From contig JAGIBN010000006.1 of the NCBI GenBank assembly GCA_017744315.1, positions 124,001 to 188,000 on the forward strand: 64,000 nt of DNA, written 5' to 3'. The notes below the pieces were generated by a model that ran no database searches, had not been told where the DNA came from, and worked only from the letters and a program-made list of their open reading frames with translations. This DNA is from Porphyrobacter sp. GTDB lineage: Bacteria; Pseudomonadota; Alphaproteobacteria; Sphingomonadales; Sphingomonadaceae. The translations under genes and the position numbers were made by a program. Positions within the stretch are counted from its first letter, which is position 1; each line of letters begins with the position of its first letter. Shown piece after piece: positions 1 through 10,380 of this stretch.

Positions 1-438
1 CTCAACCGCGCCCGCTATGGCATCTCGTGGGGCACGATGGGCGCGGCCGAGTTCTGCCTGTCCGCAGCGCGCGAATATGGGCTCGACCGCAAGCAGTTCG
101 GCAAGCCGCTCGCGGCGAACCAGCTGTTCCAGAAGAAGCTCGCCGACATGGAGACCGAGATCGCGCTGGGCCTCCAGGGCTCACTTCAGGTTGGGCGACT
201 GATGGACGAAGGGCGTTTCGCTCCCGAGATGATCAGCCTGGTCAAACGCAACAACGCCGGCAAGGCGCTAGAGATCGCCCGCTGGGCGCGCGACATGCAC
301 GGCGGCAACGGCATCTCCGAGGAGTACCAGGTCATCCGTCACATGCTGAACCTGGAGAGCGTCAACACCTACGAAGGCACGCATGATGTCCATGCCCTGA
401 TCCTCGGTCGCGCCATCACCGGGATCGCGGCGTTCTAA
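1..438 (+). CDS. gcdH: Glutaryl-CoA dehydrogenase, C-terminal part (5' end outside window)
   Basis: This is the last 145 residues of an acyl-CoA dehydrogenase-fold flavoenzyme; the start lies upstream of the window. The segment ending [20 protein letters not shown] is typical of glutaryl-CoA dehydrogenase, which oxidises and decarboxylates glutaryl-CoA to crotonyl-CoA in lysine and aromatic degradation. The QFGKPL motif, the MHGGNGI motif and the E of the TYEGT loop, which is the catalytic base region in this family, are all present. The reading frame is open from base 1 to a TAA stop. The fragment cannot exclude another acyl-CoA dehydrogenase, but the C-terminal signature is specific. Confidence 0.88.
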   Translation, partial: LNRARYGISWGTMGAAEFCLSAAREYGLDRKQFGKPLAANQLFQKKLADMETEIALGLQGSLQVGRLMDEGRFAPEMISLVKRNNAGKALEIARWARDMHGGNGISEEYQVIRHMLNLESVNTYEGTHDVHALILGRAITGIAAF

Positions 439-499
439 CCCAATCGGGAACCGCTCCGAGGGTTGCCCGATTTAAACGGTTGCAACCAAGGAGTTTGAC

Positions 500-724
500 A
501 TGATCGGCAAGATGATCGGCGCCATCGCCGGCGCGAAGGTGGCAGAACATGCACGCGGGGTCAGTGGGCCGGTAGGCGCGTTGATCGGCGTGGGGATTGT
601 CGCCGCGATCCGCCGGATGAGCCCGGTCACCCTCGTCGCCGCCGCGGCGGGCGGCTACGTCCTTAAGCGCTACACCGAGAAGCAAGCCGCCGCGAAACCG
701 GCGTCTCCCAAGACGGCCCACTGA
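500..724 (+). CDS. Small hydrophobic protein of unknown function
   Basis: A 74-residue protein with an AAGGAG ribosome binding site about 8 nt before the ATG. The N-terminal half is Gly/Ala/Ile rich and could form one or two short membrane helices (around residues 24-38 and 42-54), followed by a basic KRYTEKQAAAK tail. It lies 61 bp after the glutaryl-CoA dehydrogenase and converges with mreB. I do not recognise a family; the composition resembles small glycine-zipper-like membrane proteins, but this is only a resemblance. Confidence 0.6.
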   Translation: MIGKMIGAIAGAKVAEHARGVSGPVGALIGVGIVAAIRRMSPVTLVAAAAGGYVLKRYTEKQAAAKPASPKTAH

Positions 725-736
725 CCGCCGGCGGCG

Positions 737-1777
737 TCACGCCGCCAGCAGCACTCCCCTGAAGCCGTTGTCTTCCAGAGCCCGGCCCGCGCCCAACGCG
801 ACGCAATTGAGCGGATCCTCCGCCACACGCACCGGCAATCCGGTCACTTCTGACAGGCGCTGGTCGATCCCGTGAAGCAGTGAGCCGCCACCGGTCATCA
901 CAATGCCGTTTTCGAGAATGTCGGCGGCGATTTCAGGCGCGGTCGTCTCCAACGCACGACGCACCGCGTCGACGATCTGCGAGACCGTACTCGACAGGGC
1001 GTCGGCGACGTCGGAGCGCTTGATCGCGACTTCGCGCGGAATTCCGCGAACCGCATCGCGGCCACGGATCGTGATCACTTCCTCGCTGCCGTCGCAGATC
1101 GCGGAGCCGGCGTCCTTCTTCACTCGTTCGGCGGTCGCCTCACCGATGTGCAGGTTGTGGTGGCGACGGACGTAGGAGACGATCGCCTCGTCCATCTGGT
1201 CGCCGCCGACGCGTTCCGACAGCGACGTGCTCATCCCGCCGATCGACATGACGCCGACTTCGGTGGAACCGCCGCCGATATCGACCACCATCGAGCCGAT
1301 CGGATGGACCACCGGCAAGTCGGCCCCGATTGCGGCCGCCATCGGCTCCTCGATCAACCAGACCTGCCGCGCTCCGGCGTTCGAGGCCGCATCGCGGATG
1401 GCGCGCCGTTCGACCGCGGTCGATCCAGAGGGCACGCAGATCACGATCTCCGGACTCTTGAACCGGCGGGGCCCGAGCCGCTCGCGCGCCTTACGCACGA
1501 AATGCTTGATCATGTGCTCGGCGATCTCGAGATCGGCGATGACCCCGTTGCGCAGCGGACGGATCGTGCGCACGTTTTCCGGCGTCTTGCCCATCATCAG
1601 CTTGGCATCGGCACCGACCGCCCGGACGGTATCGATGCCGTTGATGGTCTCGATGGTGACGACCGAAGGTTCGGCCAGCACAACGCCATGATCGCGAAGA
1701 TAGACGACGGTATTCGCAGTCCCGAGGTCAATCGCCAGGTCCGCCGAAGCGAATGGCATCACGCTAAAAATCGACAT
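737..1777 (-). CDS. mreB: Rod shape-determining protein MreB (actin-like)
   Basis: A 346-residue bacterial actin homologue at the usual MreB length. The phosphate 1 motif (DLGTANT, residues 17-23), the phosphate 2 motif (VVDIGGGSTEVGVM) and the adenosine motif (GGGSLLHGI near residue 297) are all visible, as is the IEEPMAAAIGA segment. MreB polymerises beneath the inner membrane and guides lateral wall synthesis. The usual mreC/mreD/pbp2/rodA partners are not next to it: the upstream side is a 283-bp non-coding stretch and then a divergent hydrolase. It may be the main MreB of the cell or a second copy; the window cannot tell. Confidence 0.95.
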   Translation of the reverse strand: MSIFSVMPFASADLAIDLGTANTVVYLRDHGVVLAEPSVVTIETINGIDTVRAVGADAKLMMGKTPENVRTIRPLRNGVIADLEIAEHMIKHFVRKARERLGPRRFKSPEIVICVPSGSTAVERRAIRDAASNAGARQVWLIEEPMAAAIGADLPVVHPIGSMVVDIGGGSTEVGVMSIGGMSTSLSERVGGDQMDEAIVSYVRRHHNLHIGEATAERVKKDAGSAICDGSEEVITIRGRDAVRGIPREVAIKRSDVADALSSTVSQIVDAVRRALETTAPEIAADILENGIVMTGGGSLLHGIDQRLSEVTGLPVRVAEDPLNCVALGAGRALEDNGFRGVLLAA

Positions 1778-2000
1778 GTTTTAGTTTGTCCCGACCCTTC
1801 CCCCCTTGGGGAGTACGACGAGATCAGCAAGCTTTCCTGTCTGCAGTGTTAACGATCTCACGGACCGCCATTAACCACGACCGGAAGTGGCCATAAGGCG
1901 ACGAACAGGGCGAAAGCTTCCCATGCCGCACCCGCCGAAACCTCGGAATTGGGCCATTTCGCGTTGTCGTTCATCGGCTTCGAACGCGTGTTTGCCGATC

Positions 2001-2016
2001 CTCAAGTGCACTTGAG
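2001..2016. promoter_or_regulatory. Perfect 16-bp palindrome upstream of serine hydrolase gene
   Basis: CTCAAGTG followed directly by CACTTGAG forms a perfect 16-bp palindrome 45 bp before the hydrolase ATG. A further GCACTTG half-site occurs at 2043-2049 next to the start codon, and an AT-rich TATTATATGAA stretch lies between them (2028-2038), in the right place for a -10 region. The arrangement suggests a repressor or activator operator. The regulator is unknown. Confidence 0.5.
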
Positions 2017-2060
2017 AAGTGCCAGTGTATTATATGAATAGGGCACTTGGGGGCTGAAAA

Positions 2061-3197
2061 ATGACTACGAATTCTGCGACCCTTCGCACGGATAAGCGCA
2101 TGTCATCCGAGCTGGCGGAGGCCGCGGATGTCGTTGCGCGCGAGATCTTCGAGGCTGGCCCGGCGAAAGCGCCTGGCTTGTCGCTGGCGGTGGCGAGTAG
2201 CGAGGGGGTCATCTGGGCAGCTGCCTATGGCAAGTCGAACCTGGAGTTCGACATACCCGCGACGACAGAACACCTGTTTCGCCTGGGTTCGGTGAGCAAG
2301 CCCGTCACCGCCACGGCAGCAGCAAAGCTCGTCACCTCTGGCGTCCTCGATCTCGATGCCCCGATTTCGACCTGGCTTACGGAACTGCCGGATCATCACC
2401 GGGCAACCACGTTGAAGCAGTTGCTGACGCACCAGGGCGGCATACGGCACTACCTGGCCAAGGACTTCGACATCACGGCGCCGGGTGGCCCGATTACAGC
2501 GCGCGCTTACCCAACCAACGATGACATCCTGGCGTTGTTCATCGACGATCCGCTGGTCGCCCCGCCGGGCGCGAGCATCAGCTATTCCTCATTCGGCTAT
2601 TCGCTGGCCTCGATCGTCATGGAGGTTGCCTCGGGTCTGCCTTTCCTGGAACTGATCCAGCGCGAGATCGCCCAGACCTTCGCTTTGCCAAGCCTGACTG
2701 AGGACGCCCCGCTCACGGTCCTGCCTCTGCGGGCCAGCGGCTACATGGGCGAGTTCGAGCGTAACATGGTCTTCGACCAGCTTGCCGTCGAGGCCCGCCC
2801 CAAGCTGACCGACGGCTACATCAATATCCCTTCAAGCAACCCGTCCTTCTGCTGGGCCGGAGCGGGGTTGTTGATGACACCGACCGATGCCGCGCGCTTC
2901 GGTGCCGCACACCTCGCCTCTCCGAACGCCAGGATCACCGAGGCGGAGAGGAAGCTGCTGTTCACGCCGCTGACCGAAGCGACAAGCAATTCGCCACGAC
3001 TGGGACTTGGCTGGCGGGTCGACACTGACAAGCTCGGTCGCCTGCGCTGGCATCATGCGGGGGCCACTGCCGGTGGGCGTTTCGGGCTTGTGATCTACCC
3101 CGACCTCGGCCTGTCGATCGCGCTGGGAAGCAACCTGATGGTCTCGCCCGGAGACGTACTGGGCCCCGCCTCCCGCCTAGCGGACGTCTTCGCCTAG
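2061..3197 (+). CDS. Serine beta-lactamase/esterase family (class C-like) hydrolase
   Basis: A 378-residue beta-lactamase-fold serine hydrolase (penicillin-binding-protein-like esterase group). The SxxK active-site motif is SVSK within LGSVSKPVTA, near residue 79. The YxN position reads YSS (in SYSSFGYSLA) rather than YSN, and the third motif is HAG (in WHHAGATAGG), as in EstB-like esterases rather than true beta-lactamases. No clear signal peptide is seen, so it may be cytoplasmic; a second ATG at 2103 would remove the first 14 residues. The substrate is unknown. The loss of the Asn in the second motif argues against a real penicillinase. Confidence 0.85.
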   Translation: MTTNSATLRTDKRMSSELAEAADVVAREIFEAGPAKAPGLSLAVASSEGVIWAAAYGKSNLEFDIPATTEHLFRLGSVSKPVTATAAAKLVTSGVLDLDAPISTWLTELPDHHRATTLKQLLTHQGGIRHYLAKDFDITAPGGPITARAYPTNDDILALFIDDPLVAPPGASISYSSFGYSLASIVMEVASGLPFLELIQREIAQTFALPSLTEDAPLTVLPLRASGYMGEFERNMVFDQLAVEARPKLTDGYINIPSSNPSFCWAGAGLLMTPTDAARFGAAHLASPNARITEAERKLLFTPLTEATSNSPRLGLGWRVDTDKLGRLRWHHAGATAGGRFGLVIYPDLGLSIALGSNLMVSPGDVLGPASRLADVFA

Positions 3198-3198
3198 C

Positions 3199-3573
3199 TC
3201 ACTTGACCTTCGGCAAGTCGGCCTGGCGCAGTTCGACAAGGCGCCAATCGCCGTCGCGCAAGCAGGCGACGCCCGTCAGGTAGTCCTGGGTGAAGCGTCG
3301 GCAGCGCTGGCCGCTTTCGGTCGAGAACATCTGGCCGGCGGTCACACCGCCCTGGCCGTCGCTACCGCGAGACGGTTCGAACAAGACCGACGCCACCTCG
3401 GGCGAGACGATCACGCTGCCTTCCTCGTAGAGCACCGGCGCATCCGAAGGCCTGGTCATGTCGTAAAGCTGGAACGCGCCGAAACCGAAGACCGCCATCA
3501 CCAGGCTCCACGCCCAGAGCTTGCGCTTGCCGCCATCGTTGGCCGCTTCGTCCGTCCGCGCTTCTTCCGTCAT
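3199..3573 (-). CDS. Single-pass membrane protein with periplasmic Cys pair
   Basis: A 124-residue protein with an acidic N-terminus, one membrane helix (LWAWSLVMAVFGFGAFQLY, about residues 20-38) and a periplasmic domain ending CRRFTQDYLTGVACLRDGDWRLVEL. This last part resembles the small C-terminal domain found in bacterial surface-antigen and anti-sigma-like proteins, with two Cys that could form a disulfide. The ATG at 3573 is preferred to the upstream TTG. It converges with the serine hydrolase, with a 1-bp gap. The role is unknown. Confidence 0.6.
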   Translation of the reverse strand: MTEEARTDEAANDGGKRKLWAWSLVMAVFGFGAFQLYDMTRPSDAPVLYEEGSVIVSPEVASVLFEPSRGSDGQGGVTAGQMFSTESGQRCRRFTQDYLTGVACLRDGDWRLVELRQADLPKVK

Positions 3574-3641
3574 CGCCCTCAACCCACAGGTGTATTACTC
3601 ACCTATATCAGCGAGCCCTGTGGGTTGGTCAAGTCGCTCCG

Positions 3642-5762
3642 TCAGTCGACCAGCATCAAGGCGTCGAGCGCAACCACGCCCTCGCCTTCGGGATGGATGA
3701 TGACCGGGTTGAGGTCGATCTCGCGGATCGAGGGATTGCCGGCCATGACGCGGCCGATCTGCACGATCAGTCCGGCGAGCGCGGCGATGTCGAGCGCGGG
3801 CGAACCGCGATAGCCCTTGAGCAACGCAGCCTGCTTCAGTTCGAGCAGTCCGGCGTGGACCGAAGCCTGATCCATGTCGGGCGTGAACAGCTTCACGTCC
3901 TTGAGGATCTCCGCCGTCACGCCGCCGAAACCGGCGAGGACGACCGGACCCCATTCAGGATCGTTCTTGGCGCCGACGATCATTTCGGTGCCCATGCGGC
4001 CCATCTTCTCGACCAGCACGCCGTCGAGCAGGATCGAGGCGTCGTAGGCGCCGACATTGGCGTACATGCGGCCGAAAGCCTCGCGCACGTCGTCTCCCGA
4101 CTTGAGGTTGAGGATCACCCCGCCCGCATCGCTCTTGTGGCCGAGCGCGGCGGCCTGGGCCTTCATCACCACCGGGTAGCCGATGGCCTCCGCCGCAGCG
4201 ACCGCTTCATCGGCGCTGGCAGCGAACTTGCTATCAGGGAACGCGAGACCGAGCGGGCGCAGCAGTTCCTTGGACTTGTATTCCGGAACCACGCCCGCAA
4301 CGCTGTCGATGCCCGGTACAGCAATCGGTTCGGCCGAGCGGTCGGTCAGGTCGCGCTTGGCGAGGTCCGCGAGGCGAGCGATCGCGCGATAGGCGCGCTC
4401 GGTGCTCGGGAACCAGGGGATGCCGACCTTGCGCAGGCCTGCGATGTAATCCTCGGGGACCGTCGCACCCTCGTCGACACCGGCAAAGACCAGCGGCTTG
4501 GGGAAGGAGCCGTCTTCGAGCACCTTGATGATGTGCGGGAACTTGATGCCGCTGGTGATCGGGTCCGACTGGATGATCGAGGCGACTACCGAACCGACGC
4601 GCTCGTCTTCGAGCAGCGCGGTCAGGACCTTGGTGTAGATCTCCGGCTCCGACAGGCCGAGCGCGGTGATGTCGGTCGGGTTCGAGACCGGCACGAAGTC
4701 CGGCAGCACAGCGCGCAGGGCCGGGCTGTTGTCGTCGTTGAGGTCGATCAGGTCGAGACCGATGTCCTCGGCAATGTCGAATGCCAGTCCGCGCAGAGCG
4801 CCGCTCTCACCCAGCACCGCCATGTTGGCGCCAGGCAGCGCGGGGCAGCGCAGCGCGATCTCGGTGATGTCGGCCAGCTCTTCCAGCGTGTCGGCGAAGA
4901 TCACGCCTTCGCGGGCGAGCTTGGTCTTCATCAATGCGTAGTCGCCGGCCATCGCACCAGTGTGCGTGGCGGCGCTTTCCTGCGCCTTGTTCGACTTGCC
5001 GGGGTGCAGCATGACGATGGGTTTGCCGGCAGCGCGAGCACGACGAGCCGCGGCGACGAATGCCTTCGGACGGCGCAGGCTTTCCACGTACATGGCGATG
5101 ACGTGAGTGTCCTCGTCATCGATCAGCCACTCGACGTAATCCTCGACGCCCGAGGCGGCCTCGTTGCCGGTCGAGACCGAGGTCGAGACGTAGCAACCGC
5201 GCGGGTGCAGTGCCGTAGCCAGAACAGCAGCGAGCGCGCCCGACTGGCTGGCGACGCCAACCGCGCGCGCGCCCTTCGGCGGCGTCTGCATGTTGGTTTC
5301 GACGAAAGTCAGCGGAACGCGTTCAACGTAGTTGGTGCAGCCGAGGCAATTCGGGCCTTCGATCACCATGCCATGTTCAGCGGCGATCGAGGCGAGTTCG
5401 AGTTGGTCCCTCATCCCTTCCTCGCCCGCTTCGGAGAAGCCGGCCGAGTAGATCACCACTGCGCCGCACTTGCGCGCGGCCAGCTGGCGGACGGTGTCGA
5501 GCACGAACGGACGCGGGATCGCGAGCACGGCGCAGTCGATGCCTTCGGGCAGCTCGTCCACCGTGTGGTAGACCTTGAGGCCGAGCAATTCGTCACGCTT
5601 CGGGTTCACCGGGTAAATGTCGCCCGCGAACTCATACTGGACGAGGTTGTTGAGCAGCGTGGCGCCGAGCGCCCCCTTGCGGTCCGACGCGCCGATCACG
5701 GCCACGGACTTGGGCCGCAGCAGGCGATCGATCTGCTGGTTGGTGAAACGCCGCTCGGTCAT
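3642..5762 (-). CDS. ferA: Feruloyl-CoA synthetase FerA (ADP-forming acyl-CoA synthetase family)
   Basis: A 706-residue NDP-forming acyl-CoA synthetase: an N-terminal CoA-binding Rossmann domain (RPKSVAVIGASDRKGALG from about residue 12), succinyl-CoA-ligase-like middle domains (GPNCLGCTN near 137) and a C-terminal ATP-grasp domain (from about residue 480, GYPVVMKAQA). In Sphingobium SYK-6 the feruloyl-CoA synthetase FerA belongs to this unusual family rather than the AMP-forming one, and sits with ferB under the divergent MarR regulator FerC, exactly as here. Start at 5762 is supported by a GAGAGGG box; upstream in-frame sequence is repeat DNA. Predicted reaction: ferulate and related hydroxycinnamates to their CoA esters. 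The specificity is inferred from context; another acyl acid is possible. Confidence 0.82.
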   Translation of the reverse strand: MTERRFTNQQIDRLLRPKSVAVIGASDRKGALGATLLNNLVQYEFAGDIYPVNPKRDELLGLKVYHTVDELPEGIDCAVLAIPRPFVLDTVRQLAARKCGAVVIYSAGFSEAGEEGMRDQLELASIAAEHGMVIEGPNCLGCTNYVERVPLTFVETNMQTPPKGARAVGVASQSGALAAVLATALHPRGCYVSTSVSTGNEAASGVEDYVEWLIDDEDTHVIAMYVESLRRPKAFVAAARRARAAGKPIVMLHPGKSNKAQESAATHTGAMAGDYALMKTKLAREGVIFADTLEELADITEIALRCPALPGANMAVLGESGALRGLAFDIAEDIGLDLIDLNDDNSPALRAVLPDFVPVSNPTDITALGLSEPEIYTKVLTALLEDERVGSVVASIIQSDPITSGIKFPHIIKVLEDGSFPKPLVFAGVDEGATVPEDYIAGLRKVGIPWFPSTERAYRAIARLADLAKRDLTDRSAEPIAVPGIDSVAGVVPEYKSKELLRPLGLAFPDSKFAASADEAVAAAEAIGYPVVMKAQAAALGHKSDAGGVILNLKSGDDVREAFGRMYANVGAYDASILLDGVLVEKMGRMGTEMIVGAKNDPEWGPVVLAGFGGVTAEILKDVKLFTPDMDQASVHAGLLELKQAALLKGYRGSPALDIAALAGLIVQIGRVMAGNPSIREIDLNPVIIHPEGEGVVALDALMLVD

Positions 5763-5804
5763 CGAATCCCTCTCCCGGAAAGTCATCGGCCTGATAGCCG
5801 AAAA

Positions 5805-5882
5805 GCCCTCCCCCTCAAGGGGGGAGGGTTTGGGTGGGGATACCCACCCTTTCGACCCCCTCCTCAAAAGAAGAGGGGGCTT
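5805..5882. repeat. Intergenic inverted-repeat DNA between ferB and ferA
   Basis: The 128-bp gap between ferB and ferA is filled with short G/C-run inverted repeats: CCCTCCCCC with GGGGGGAGGG, then GGGTGGGGA with TACCCACCC, then CCCCCTCCTC with GAGGAGGGGG shapes. They resemble the other palindromic elements at 12131, 24273, 25428 and 42788. In an mRNA they would fold into successive hairpins and could lower ferA expression relative to ferB. Confidence 0.65.
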
Positions 5883-5890
5883 CTTTAGGT

Positions 5891-6751
5891 TCAGTCAGCC
5901 TGGACCTTGTTCTTGTCGAACGCGCCGAGGCCCGGCTTGAAGGTCTTGTCGTCAAGGAACTGCTTGGTGGCTTCCTTGCGGGTTTCCCAGCCGCCGAAGT
6001 CGTTGAGCGCTTCCTGCGCGCGGATCAGATAGTCCTCGGCGTTGTCGTAAGTCATCTCGCGCACGCGGCGGACGGCCCACTTGGTGGCGCGCAGCGCGTG
6101 GCTGTCCTTCTTCTTCAGGACGTCGGCGACCTGCTGAACACGCTCCTGCAGCTTGTCGGCCGGGAGCGATTCGTTGACCATGCCCTTTTCGGCGGCCTGC
6201 TTGCCGGTCAGGTTCTCACCCATCATCGCGTGGTACATCGCGTTGCGGAAGCCCATCAGCTCGGCCGCAACCTTCGAGGCGCCGCCGCCGGGCAGGATCG
6301 CCCAGTTGATTTCCGACAGGCCGAACTGCGCGTCGTCCGAACAGAACGCCAGGTCGCAAGCGAACAGCGGACCGTAAGCGCCGCCGAAGCACCAGCCGTT
6401 GATCATGGCAACGGTCGGCTTTTCGTACCAACGCAGGCGCTCCCACCAGCTGTAGGCTTCGCGCTGCGAGCGGCGGGTGGCGTGGATGCCTTCGGCTTCG
6501 CTCATGCGGAAGTATTCGAGCAGATCCATGCCCGCCGACCAGGCCGAACCTTCGCCCGACAGCACCAGCACCTGCACGTCGTCACGGAACTCGAGCTCTT
6601 CGAGAACCTGCAGCATGCGGCGGTTGAGCTTCGGGCTCATGCAGTTCCGCTTGTCGGGGCGGTTGAAATAGACCCAGGCGACGCCGTCCACGACATCAAA
6701 GCGAACGGTTTCCGATTCCGGACGCGGATCCGGCTGCGACGGCATGGCCAT
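5891..6751 (-). CDS. ferB: Feruloyl-CoA hydratase/lyase FerB (p-hydroxycinnamoyl-CoA hydratase-lyase)
   Basis: A 286-residue crotonase-family enzyme. Signatures shared with hydroxycinnamoyl-CoA hydratase-lyases (vanillin synthases) are clear: NRPDKRNCMSP (30-40), AGMDLLEYF (73-81, oxyanion loop), NGWCFGG (118-124) and FGLSEINW (143-150), with E147 at the catalytic Glu position. The C-terminus FLDDKTFKPGL also matches the family. It hydrates feruloyl-CoA and cleaves it to vanillin and acetyl-CoA. The ATG at 6751 follows AGAGGAAC with good spacing. It is the first gene of a ferBA operon, divergent from ferC. Confidence 0.9.
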   Translation of the reverse strand: MAMPSQPDPRPESETVRFDVVDGVAWVYFNRPDKRNCMSPKLNRRMLQVLEELEFRDDVQVLVLSGEGSAWSAGMDLLEYFRMSEAEGIHATRRSQREAYSWWERLRWYEKPTVAMINGWCFGGAYGPLFACDLAFCSDDAQFGLSEINWAILPGGGASKVAAELMGFRNAMYHAMMGENLTGKQAAEKGMVNESLPADKLQERVQQVADVLKKKDSHALRATKWAVRRVREMTYDNAEDYLIRAQEALNDFGGWETRKEATKQFLDDKTFKPGLGAFDKNKVQAD

Positions 6752-6808
6752 TTGAAAAGTTCCTCTCAAGATCAGGAGCGGAAAACCCGCCCGACATCGT
6801 TATCACTT

Positions 6809-6828
6809 ATAGCAATCGCGGTTGCTAT
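6809..6828. promoter_or_regulatory. Probable FerC operator between ferC and ferB
   Basis: ATAGCAA and TTGCTAT form a perfect 7-bp inverted repeat with a 6-bp spacer (TCGCGG), a size and symmetry fitting a MarR dimer. It lies between the divergent ferC and ferB genes, 58 bp from the ferB start, and touches the upstream ATG proposed for ferC. In SYK-6, FerC represses ferBA and is relieved by hydroxycinnamoyl-CoA esters. This site is therefore a candidate for both repression and autoregulation. Confidence 0.65.
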
Positions 6829-7267
6829 GGACAACAGCCATCATTACGGTTCGCTTATGCGCGATCCGCTTCCTTCCTACCCGGGCTATGCGCTGCGGCG
6901 CGCTGCAAACGCGACCGCTGCGGAGCTGGCGAGTCGGCTGACCGAAGTGGGTCTGCGCCAGTCGGATGTCTCGGTACTGATTCTCGTCGCCGAGAACCCC
7001 GCCGTTACCGCTAGCGCCATTGGCCGGTCGCTCGACATCCAGCGGGCCAACATGGTGCCCCTGCTCAAGCGCCTGGAGGACGCCGGCCTGATTGCGCGGG
7101 AGCCGATCGACGGCAAATCCCGCGGGCTCGACCTGACGGCGGCAGGCCGCGAACGACTGGCCCAGGCCAGGCAGATCGTCGAAGGGTTCGAAGCCGAATT
7201 GCTCGAGCGCGTGCCGCCCGAACACCGCCCGCATCTGCTTCCGGCGCTGGAAGCCCTCTGGCGTTAG
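6827..7267 (+). CDS. ferC: MarR-family regulator of ferulate genes (FerC-like)
   Basis: A 146-residue winged-helix MarR regulator. The DNA-binding part spans roughly residues 55-100 (AENPAVTASAIGRSL, then RANMVPLLKRLEDAGLIAREP) with the wing at DGKSRGLDL. It is divergent from ferB, as FerC is in Sphingobium SYK-6, where it represses ferBA until feruloyl-CoA-type inducers appear. Two starts are possible: ATG 6827, inside the palindromic operator and lacking a Shine-Dalgarno box, or ATG 6857 (MRDPLPSYPG, 136 residues). The second would leave the operator in the untranslated leader; the longer version is given here. Confidence 0.82.
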   Translation: MDNSHHYGSLMRDPLPSYPGYALRRAANATAAELASRLTEVGLRQSDVSVLILVAENPAVTASAIGRSLDIQRANMVPLLKRLEDAGLIAREPIDGKSRGLDLTAAGRERLAQARQIVEGFEAELLERVPPEHRPHLLPALEALWR

Positions 7268-7301
7268 CGCGCCGGGTTCTCTAACCCTCTCGGCAAGCAT
7301 C

Positions 7302-7333
7302 ACCTCGCTTCATCACTGCTTTCGAAGCGAGGT
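7302..7333. promoter_or_regulatory. Perfect 10-bp hairpin directly before the acs ribosome binding site
   Basis: ACCTCGCTTC and GAAGCGAGGT pair perfectly around a 12-nt loop. The stem ends 2 nt before the GAGGGAGAG ribosome binding site of acetyl-CoA synthetase and 34 bp after the ferC stop. There is no T-run, so a simple terminator is doubtful. It could be a ferC terminator, an operator, or a leader structure affecting acs translation. Confidence 0.45.
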
Positions 7334-7348
7334 AGAGGGAGAGAGCAT

Positions 7349-9307
<1,959 letters not shown>

Positions 9308-9342
9308 TTAGATAGGACAAAAGAAAAACAGGGAGTGGGGTA

Positions 9343-10353
9343 ATGAGGAATTCGATTCGCGCGGGCTTGGCCGCGCTGGCCATGACGTTTGCCACAGCCG
9401 CTTCGGCGCAGGCGCCCGAGAAGCCGCAAGCCTGCCAGCGCGAATGCCTTGAAGGCTTCGTCAACCGTTACCTCCAGGCGATGGCAGACGGGACTGTCGA
9501 TCCCGCCCTCTTCGCCAAGGACGTCCGCTTCACCGAGAACGGCATCCAGCTGCCGTTCGGCAATGACGGCCTGTGGGCGACGACCAGCGGCGTCGGGCAG
9601 TACAAGTTCTACGTCCCCGACATCGAGACCCAGCAAGTGGCCTTCCTCGGCACCGTGCTGGAGCAGGCCCAGAGCTCGGCAACCGGCCCGCAGCGCGCGC
9701 CCGAACTCGTCGGCATCGCCCTGCGCCTGAGGATTGTCGACGGCAAGATCACCGAGGTCGAGCAGATCGCCGCCCGGCCCGAACGCCCGCTGGGCCCAGT
9801 CCAGACCGCCAGCACCAGCCCATTCCCGGCCACGGGCGCGGCGGTGGAAGCGATGGGCGCTCCGAACGCCAAATTTCTTGAGGCCATCCCCGAGGGCGAG
9901 CGCCAGAGCCGCGCCGACCTGATCCGGATCGGGAACTACTATTTCGACGCGATCCAGCGCAACACGGGCAAGGGCTACTATCCCTTCAGCGACGATTGCC
10001 TTCGGCACGAAAACGGCATGATCATCGTCGGCCCGCCGGGAACGATCGGAATCCAGGGACGCCCGGTCCAAGGGTGCAAGCAGCAGCTCGAGACGTCGCT
10101 GATCGGCGCGGTCACAGGAATCCGCGACCGCCGCTTCGTGGCGGTGGATCGCGAGCGCGGGATCGTGTTCGCCTTCGCCTTCTTCGACCACCGCCCGATC
10201 AACTGGACGTGGCAGCTGGGCGAACTGTTCAAGATCGAGGGCGAAGAGATCACTCGCGTCGAAGCGATCTTCATCCGCGGGCCCTATGGCATCAACGCCG
10301 GCTGGAGCACCTACGAACAGGGCCGCTCCGAACAAATCCAGGACGTGCGCTGA
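9343..10353 (+). CDS. Secreted protein, paralogue group A (Cys-x3-Cys, EN-x-GLW type)
   Basis: A 336-residue protein with a Sec signal peptide (cleavage after ASA, near residue 23). The mature part opens CQRECLEGFVNRYLQAM, then FTENG and NDGLWATTSG, with a likely NTF2/SnoaL-like alpha+beta fold in the first 120 residues, and a second half holding YYPFSDDCLRHENG. The same order of motifs is found in the next gene and in the gene at 41809, so these are paralogues. No enzymatic role is known to me. RBS GGGAGTGGGG is present. It lies 35 bp after acsA. Confidence 0.78.
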   Translation: MRNSIRAGLAALAMTFATAASAQAPEKPQACQRECLEGFVNRYLQAMADGTVDPALFAKDVRFTENGIQLPFGNDGLWATTSGVGQYKFYVPDIETQQVAFLGTVLEQAQSSATGPQRAPELVGIALRLRIVDGKITEVEQIAARPERPLGPVQTASTSPFPATGAAVEAMGAPNAKFLEAIPEGERQSRADLIRIGNYYFDAIQRNTGKGYYPFSDDCLRHENGMIIVGPPGTIGIQGRPVQGCKQQLETSLIGAVTGIRDRRFVAVDRERGIVFAFAFFDHRPINWTWQLGELFKIEGEEITRVEAIFIRGPYGINAGWSTYEQGRSEQIQDVR

Positions 10354-10380
10354 CTCAGACCTGAGGGGGGGAGACATTCG

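Noticed and set aside
2061..3197. Calling the serine hydrolase a beta-lactamase resistance gene
   Set aside because: The YxN motif is YSS and the third motif is HAG, as in esterases, and there is no clear export signal.
3693..5888. 731-residue open frame on the plus strand opposite ferA
   Set aside because: It mirrors the ferA coding strand, has His/Arg/Asp-rich low-complexity composition typical of antisense frames in GC-rich DNA, and has no recognisable motif or ribosome binding site.
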